Shown piece after piece: positions 23,170-26,906 of a stretch of 26,906 nt of DNA. Position 1 is the first letter of the stretch; each line of letters starts with the position of its first letter. The notes beneath the pieces were generated by a model. It did no database searches. It worked only from the letters and a program-made list of their open reading frames with translations, and was not told where the DNA came from. The stretch is from the NCBI GenBank assembly GCA_025060675.1, contig JANXBI010000068.1, positions 1-26,906 of the forward strand. The letters are read 5' to 3'. Position numbers and translations under genes: made by a program. Source of the stretch: Candidatus Caldatribacterium sp. (GTDB lineage Bacteria > Atribacterota > Atribacteria > Atribacterales > Caldatribacteriaceae).

Positions 23170-24555
23170 ATGGCCCCAACTCACAGTGAGGTTACAACAC
23201 CTTGCTGCCACAAGGAGGCACGGTGGATGCCTGATGGAACGAACCACATCCTCTACTTCTTCCCCAACTGGGAGGACCGTATCCACCAGGAGTTCGACTT
23301 CCTAAGTGACCTTGAACCACAACCGATAAGGGATGGCTACAACAAGAGCCTGTACGCCCATGAGGTCTTCGACGATCCACCATACGATGGCGTCCTCGTC
23401 AGTTTGGCAACCTTTGAACACAAAATCCGTGTCCACTACGACGGTGGGACACCAACCATTCGTGGCTTCAGGAGCATCAAGAAGTACCTCCGTATCGATA
23501 GGGCAACGCGACCACTCCCTGTCATGGGAGACTGTGGGGCCTTCACTTATGTGAACTGTGAAGAACCACCAGAGTACGCTGCACCACAACGGATTGCCAA
23601 TCTCTACCACGCCCTCGACTTTGATTTCGGTATTTCTCCAGACCACATAATCGTCGACTCGATCGTGGTCCGTCAGGGACAGACCGTTCGAAAGCACAAG
23701 TTAACGCTTGAGGAGAAGGAGAAAAGGCGCCAAATCAGCCTTGAGAATGCCGATAAGTTCCTCAAGTACGTGAAAACCAACAACCTCTCCTTCACTCCTA
23801 TTGGTGCTGTACAAGGACATGACGTCGCTACCTTTGTCGATTCTGCCCTCCAGCTGGTTGGCATGGGATACGAGTACATCGCCCTTGGAGGCCTTGTACG
23901 ACGGAAGACGCAGGAGGTTGCCGTCCTCACCGAGACCGTTACCAAAGCCGTACGCCAACGTTCCACCACTGTGAAGATTCATCTCCTTGGTGTCCTTCGA
24001 CTCGAACTCCTCCCACTTTTCAAAGCACTCAACATCACAAGCTTTGACAGTACTTCCTTCTTGAGGAGAGCATGGTTGAGTCCACAGACCAACTACCTTG
24101 GTGTTGATGGGAAGTGGTACGCCGCTATCCGAATCCCTCCCTCTTACGATCCAAGGGTACAACAGATGGCAAGTCGAAAAGGGATCGACATAGCAAGTCT
24201 CAAACAGTTGGAACGAAGAGCCATGTTAGCCATGGAGGCATACGAGCGTGGGAACCTCCCTCTTGAGAGTACACTTGAGGCGGTGATGGAGTACGACCAA
24301 CTCCTAGAACGGAGGGATGAGAAACCTGGAGAGCTCCTTGAGGCTTACCGTCGTACGTTAGAGAGCCGCATCTGGCGGTACTGTCCCTGTCCCATGTGTC
24401 GTGTAGCGGGAATCCATGTGGTGATCTTCAGAGGTAACAACCGGAACAAACGACGCGGTTTCCACAACGTCAACCTCTTCTATCGGACATTCCTGAATGG
24501 AGGTTTCGATGGTACGTCGTCTCCTCATTATGAGCTGCTCCTCGAGGAAGCATAA
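23170..24555 (+). CDS. dpdA: DpdA-like DNA guanine transglycosylase (TGT family)
   Basis: TGT-family enzymes exchange guanine for a 7-deazaguanine base; DpdA members act on DNA and protect phage genomes from restriction. ATG 23170 gives 461 residues; an in-frame TTG at 23119 would add 17, and neither has a good ribosome site. TGT marks are present in order: Asp121 in MGDCGAFTYV (DSGGFQ position), AVQGHD followed by IALGGLVRRK, Asp293 in ITSFDST (catalytic Asp position), and a zinc set C405-x-C407-x2-C410 with H432. Tgt itself has the same CxCxxC...H site. It lies in a phage next to a precursor transporter, which favours DNA over tRNA as substrate. I cannot assign the DpdA subfamily from sequence alone. 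Confidence 0.8.
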   Translation: MAPTHSEVTTPCCHKEARWMPDGTNHILYFFPNWEDRIHQEFDFLSDLEPQPIRDGYNKSLYAHEVFDDPPYDGVLVSLATFEHKIRVHYDGGTPTIRGFRSIKKYLRIDRATRPLPVMGDCGAFTYVNCEEPPEYAAPQRIANLYHALDFDFGISPDHIIVDSIVVRQGQTVRKHKLTLEEKEKRRQISLENADKFLKYVKTNNLSFTPIGAVQGHDVATFVDSALQLVGMGYEYIALGGLVRRKTQEVAVLTETVTKAVRQRSTTVKIHLLGVLRLELLPLFKALNITSFDSTSFLRRAWLSPQTNYLGVDGKWYAAIRIPPSYDPRVQQMASRKGIDIASLKQLERRAMLAMEAYERGNLPLESTLEAVMEYDQLLERRDEKPGELLEAYRRTLESRIWRYCPCPMCRVAGIHVVIFRGNNRNKRRGFHNVNLFYRTFLNGGFDGTSSPHYELLLEEA

Positions 24556-24958
24556 GGTTGTAGGCACAGTGAGAGCTTGGGACCTTTACGATGGGGTGGC
24601 CTTTCGCTTGGTGAAGAAGCTCCAACGAGAAGGGAAGTTTCCTGAAGATGTTGATATCCTCATCCTCTCAGCACGATATGGACTCATCTCCCCAACCGAG
24701 GAGATCGAGTTCTACGATCAACAAATGACTCATACCACCGCCTGTGAGCAAGTACAACACAACGTTCTCACACTCCAACACATCCTCAGTGTGAGGAACT
24801 ATAGGGAGGTGTTCATGGTCGCTGGGAGTACGTACCTTGAAGCTCTACGGCCCTTTGCAGCTTGGGTACCGGTCGGTGTCAAAGTCACTGTAGCAAGTGG
24901 AGGTATTGGGGAGAAACTCCAAAAGATGAAACGTTGGTTGGAGGTGGGTACTCAGTGA
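24509..24958 (+). CDS. DUF6884-like protein linked to DpdA
   Basis: ATG 24509 is chosen because GGAGG (24499-24503) sits 5 nt upstream; it overlaps the dpdA end by 47 nt, and an in-frame ATG at 24497 lies on the ribosome site itself. It has 149 residues. Conserved-looking elements are LIMSCSSRKH near the N-terminus, a Leu/Tyr/Asp helix (RAWDLYDGVAFRLVKKL), ILILSARYGLISPTEEIEFY and a final VTVASGGIG. I associate CSxxK...SAxYGL...P...YD with DUF6884 proteins. The CS-x-x-K plus Gly-Leu-x-x-Pro arrangement also recalls the core of archaeosine synthase ArcS, which acts on preQ0 already placed in nucleic acid. A role in altering the base installed by DpdA is therefore possible but unproven. Confidence 0.65.
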   Translation: MVRRLLIMSCSSRKHKVVGTVRAWDLYDGVAFRLVKKLQREGKFPEDVDILILSARYGLISPTEEIEFYDQQMTHTTACEQVQHNVLTLQHILSVRNYREVFMVAGSTYLEALRPFAAWVPVGVKVTVASGGIGEKLQKMKRWLEVGTQ

Positions 24959-25593
24959 ACACCGAGAAAGGTCTGTTGTTTTTGACTGGGATCTTCTGCT
25001 CACTCATTGTGCTCTCGAACATCATCGCTTCGAAGCTAGTGAACATTGGTCCACTGATCGTACCAATCGCCGTTTTCTTCTACCCCTTCACCTTCGCCGC
25101 AACGGATATTGTCAGTGAGGTCTACGGTAAAGGGTTATCAAAAACCGTGGTTTGGGTGGGTTTTGTGGCCAACACCATCCTGCTTTTAGTCTCCTGGTTC
25201 GTAGTGACGTACCCACCAGCCCCAATCTTCAGCAAGAACGAAGCCTTCGTACACGTATTCGGTGGTGTACCACGGTTGATCCTCGCGAGTGCGTTGGCCT
25301 ACCTCTGCTCCCAGTTCCACGATGTGTGGGCTTTTCACTTCTGGAAAAGGGCCACATCAGGACTGTACCTGGCCATTCGAAGCGTCTGTTCCACTGCCGT
25401 GTCCCAACTCCTCGATACGCTGATCTTCATCTCCGTAGCCTTCATCGGCACCGTCCCCTTTGAAGTACTCCGCACCATGATCCTGTCCCAGTACACCGTT
25501 AAGTTCATCCTCACCTTCGTCGCTCTCCCCATCGTCTATCTTGGGGTGAAGATCATCACCGGAACCTGGGAAGTTCGTGAGATCAGAGAGTGA
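24955..25593 (+). CDS. yhhQ: Queuosine-precursor transporter (COG1738, YhhQ family)
   Basis: This 212-residue membrane protein starts at GTG 24955, overlapping the previous stop as GTGA, with GGAGGTG at 24940-24946. About six hydrophobic segments are visible. Family marks are LSNIIASKLVNIGPLIVPIA, PFTFAATDIVSEVYGK in the second/third segments, ASALAYLCSQFHDVWAFHFW, and RSVCSTAVSQLLDTLIFI. Members import preQ0 or preQ1 across the inner membrane. In this setting it would feed DpdA with precursor, replacing the FolE/QueD/QueE/QueC synthesis genes that are absent from this window. A bacterial-type Q salvage role for the host is the alternative. The fourth strong hairpin follows directly. Confidence 0.88.
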   Translation: MNTEKGLLFLTGIFCSLIVLSNIIASKLVNIGPLIVPIAVFFYPFTFAATDIVSEVYGKGLSKTVVWVGFVANTILLLVSWFVVTYPPAPIFSKNEAFVHVFGGVPRLILASALAYLCSQFHDVWAFHFWKRATSGLYLAIRSVCSTAVSQLLDTLIFISVAFIGTVPFEVLRTMILSQYTVKFILTFVALPIVYLGVKIITGTWEVREIRE

Positions 25594-25598
25594 CCTTC

Positions 25599-25621
25599 AC
25601 CCACCCCTTCATGGGGTGGGT
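25599..25621 (+). terminator. GC-rich hairpin after the transporter gene
   Basis: ACCCACCCC pairs with GGGGTGGGT (9 bp) around TTCAT, followed by TTCCC, so a U-run of three is present. This is the best intrinsic-terminator candidate in the window and closes the three-gene modification block. Confidence 0.7.
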
Positions 25622-25654
25622 TTCCCAGGAAGAGGTCGCAAGTGAGGGAGAGAC

Positions 25655-26906
25655 ATGTCAACCCAACACGACTTCATCACCTACCTCAAGCCGTACGCAC
25701 AGGTTGCTGAGGCGAAGTACGGGATCGATTGGCGGATCATCGTAACCCAGGCAGCCCTTGAGACGGGATGGGGTTCGACCATGAGTCGGAACCCCTTCAA
25801 CCTCTGGGGGATGCGTTTCACTGGTCCGGCAGGAGTCGACCCAGAGGGGTACGCCCTCTTCTCAGACCAGTGGGAGGCTGTTGAATCCTACATCTACAAC
25901 GTCAAGAAGCACCACATCACCGCCTGGCAGGTGCGGAATAACCCTGAGGCATTCTTCAGAGAAATCCAAAGTACCACTCCCCCAAACACCGGGGCTTGGG
26001 CAGAGGACCCACTCTACACCGAGAAACTCCTCCAGATCTTCAACCAATACTTCCGTGATGAACCAACAGCTGTTGACTCCACGAAACCACCACAGGACAC
26101 CATCGATACCTTCTCCACGTACTTCCCAGACACCGCGCAACGAATCCAACGGTTCGCGAAAGACAAGAAAGGAGCTTCCATCCAACAGCGACCATACTAC
26201 GTGAAACTCCAACACGTGGATCGGGACGATGAGCCACAGAACGCCCTCACCATCAAAATCACCCCTGACTCCCAACTCCTCGTCGTTCGGGAGAAACTCC
26301 TCAAGGAACCACAGGGGGAGCAGAGCCAAGTAGCGGGTTTCAAGGTGAGTGAGGCCATCTCCCTACAGCTCCAAACCGATGGTCTCCTCCTCGACTACCA
26401 CAGCAACGGTGGAGATCCCAAAGCCCAAAAGGTCACCAACCAAGTCCAACTCAAGGCCGACTACCTCGGTCTTGTCCGAGTCAAGGAAGGACAGAAGAAG
26501 CGATCCGAAAGCCTCATCTTAGGTGACGACCTTGTTCAGGTGGAAGTGAACAACGATGAGGTGAAAAACCGCATCGAACTCCAACCACGGAAGATCCTCC
26601 TCAAGATCGTCGAACAAGAACAAACTGATTACATCCGTGTCGAAACCGATACCTTCCAAGCGAAGAACAAGAGTGGCTCACAGATCTTCATGAAGGATGA
26701 CCTCATCGTTGGGGAGAACGCCACTAGAACCCAAGTCTACCTCCGTGGTGACCTTGGACGCATACGGAACAAGACGGGAAGCTATGTACAGGTGGCTAGA
26801 GATACCGTTGAGGCGAAGAACGCGTCCGGGAGTTATGTACGGATAGTTGGAGATACCGTCGAGGCGAGAAATGCATCAGGGAGTCACGTCCACATCACCG
26901 GTGACT
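25655..26906 (+). CDS. Glucosaminidase fused to repeat (needle-like) domain, 3' end outside window
   Basis: Open from ATG 25655 (behind GAGGGAGAG) to the window end, at least 417 residues. Residues about 1-135 match the lysozyme/glucosaminidase family that cuts peptidoglycan: IIVTQAALETGWGST with Glu36 as the likely acid, then NPFNLWGMRF and a YALFSDQWEAVESYIYNV segment. A Thr/Pro/Gln-rich linker follows, then beta-rich sequence and, from residue about 338, regular 17-residue repeats. Fusion of a wall-degrading domain to a repetitive beta shaft is the T4 gp5 design. Here the OB-fold part is a separate gene (21335). It could alternatively be a tail fibre with an enzyme head. There is no signal peptide, so it is not a simple endolysin export protein. 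Confidence 0.8.
   Translation, partial: MSTQHDFITYLKPYAQVAEAKYGIDWRIIVTQAALETGWGSTMSRNPFNLWGMRFTGPAGVDPEGYALFSDQWEAVESYIYNVKKHHITAWQVRNNPEAFFREIQSTTPPNTGAWAEDPLYTEKLLQIFNQYFRDEPTAVDSTKPPQDTIDTFSTYFPDTAQRIQRFAKDKKGASIQQRPYYVKLQHVDRDDEPQNALTIKITPDSQLLVVREKLLKEPQGEQSQVAGFKVSEAISLQLQTDGLLLDYHSNGGDPKAQKVTNQVQLKADYLGLVRVKEGQKKRSESLILGDDLVQVEVNNDEVKNRIELQPRKILLKIVEQEQTDYIRVETDTFQAKNKSGSQIFMKDDLIVGENATRTQVYLRGDLGRIRNKTGSYVQVARDTVEAKNASGSYVRIVGDTVEARNASGSHVHITGD
26666..26906 (+). repeat. Tandem 51-bp coding repeat, at least 4.7 units
   Basis: Units start at 26666, 26717, 26768, 26819 and 26870 with exact 51-bp (17-residue) spacing, each opening with Asn codons. The protein pattern is N-x-S/T-G-S-x-V-x-I/V-x-G/R-D-x-V-x-A-x. 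Later units are most alike (NASGSYVRIVGDTVEAR then NASGSHVHITGD). At DNA level they have diverged, so selection on protein shape rather than recent copying seems likely. More units may lie beyond the window. Confidence 0.85.

Noticed and set aside
24862..24954. N-terminal extension of the transporter
   Set aside because: It is hydrophilic, Cys/Trp-rich sequence overlapping the DUF6884-like gene; GTG 24955 has GGAGGTG and starts at the first hydrophobic segment.
26666..26906. CRISPR array or non-coding tandem repeats
   Set aside because: The 51-bp units keep an open reading frame, vary at the DNA level and have no spacer structure; they are coding repeats.

Overview
The window is part of a contractile-tailed (myovirus-type) bacteriophage genome, or of a prophage. 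It holds one uninterrupted run of plus-strand virion-morphogenesis genes. Genes are tightly packed: several overlap by 4 bp as GTGA, ATGA or TTGA, and most have strong AAGGAGG-type ribosome binding sites. I found no convincing minus-strand gene, tRNA, CRISPR array or insertion sequence. The Shine-Dalgarno sites and a peptidoglycan-targeting glucosaminidase point to a bacterial host. The proteins are rich in charged residues and Ile/Val, which would suit a thermophilic host, but this is a weak inference. The window cuts a gene at each end: the portal at the left and a lysozyme/needle protein at the right.

Layout. Head module (1-5691): portal C-terminus, a small gene nested in the portal 3' end, an unknown basic protein, an XkdF/HK97-type prohead protease, a scaffold-like coiled-coil protein, the major capsid protein with an Ig/FN3-like insertion, and two small proteins. 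Neck module (5696-11320): head-tail adaptor, zinc-motif protein, a 1146-residue protein that seems to carry an HK97-gp10-like tail-completion region in its middle, and a probable tail terminator. Tail module (11346-19809): sheath, tube, tail assembly chaperone with a probable programmed +1 frameshift, and a 1762-residue tape measure. Baseplate (19814-23076): hub, OB-fold spike with a striking cysteine-rich C-terminus, and an unknown helical protein.

A three-gene island (23170-25593) then interrupts the structural genes: a DpdA-like DNA guanine transglycosylase, a small DUF6884-like protein and a COG1738 queuosine-precursor transporter. They overlap one another. The simplest reading is a compact 7-deazaguanine DNA modification pathway in which precursor is imported rather than made, exchanged into DNA, and perhaps altered by the middle protein. 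The structural programme resumes at 25655 with a glucosaminidase fused to 17-residue repeats that resemble a beta-helical needle.

Four strong GC-rich hairpins, each with a 5-nt loop, follow the capsid, sheath, tube and transporter genes. They probably set relative transcript levels within the late transcript.
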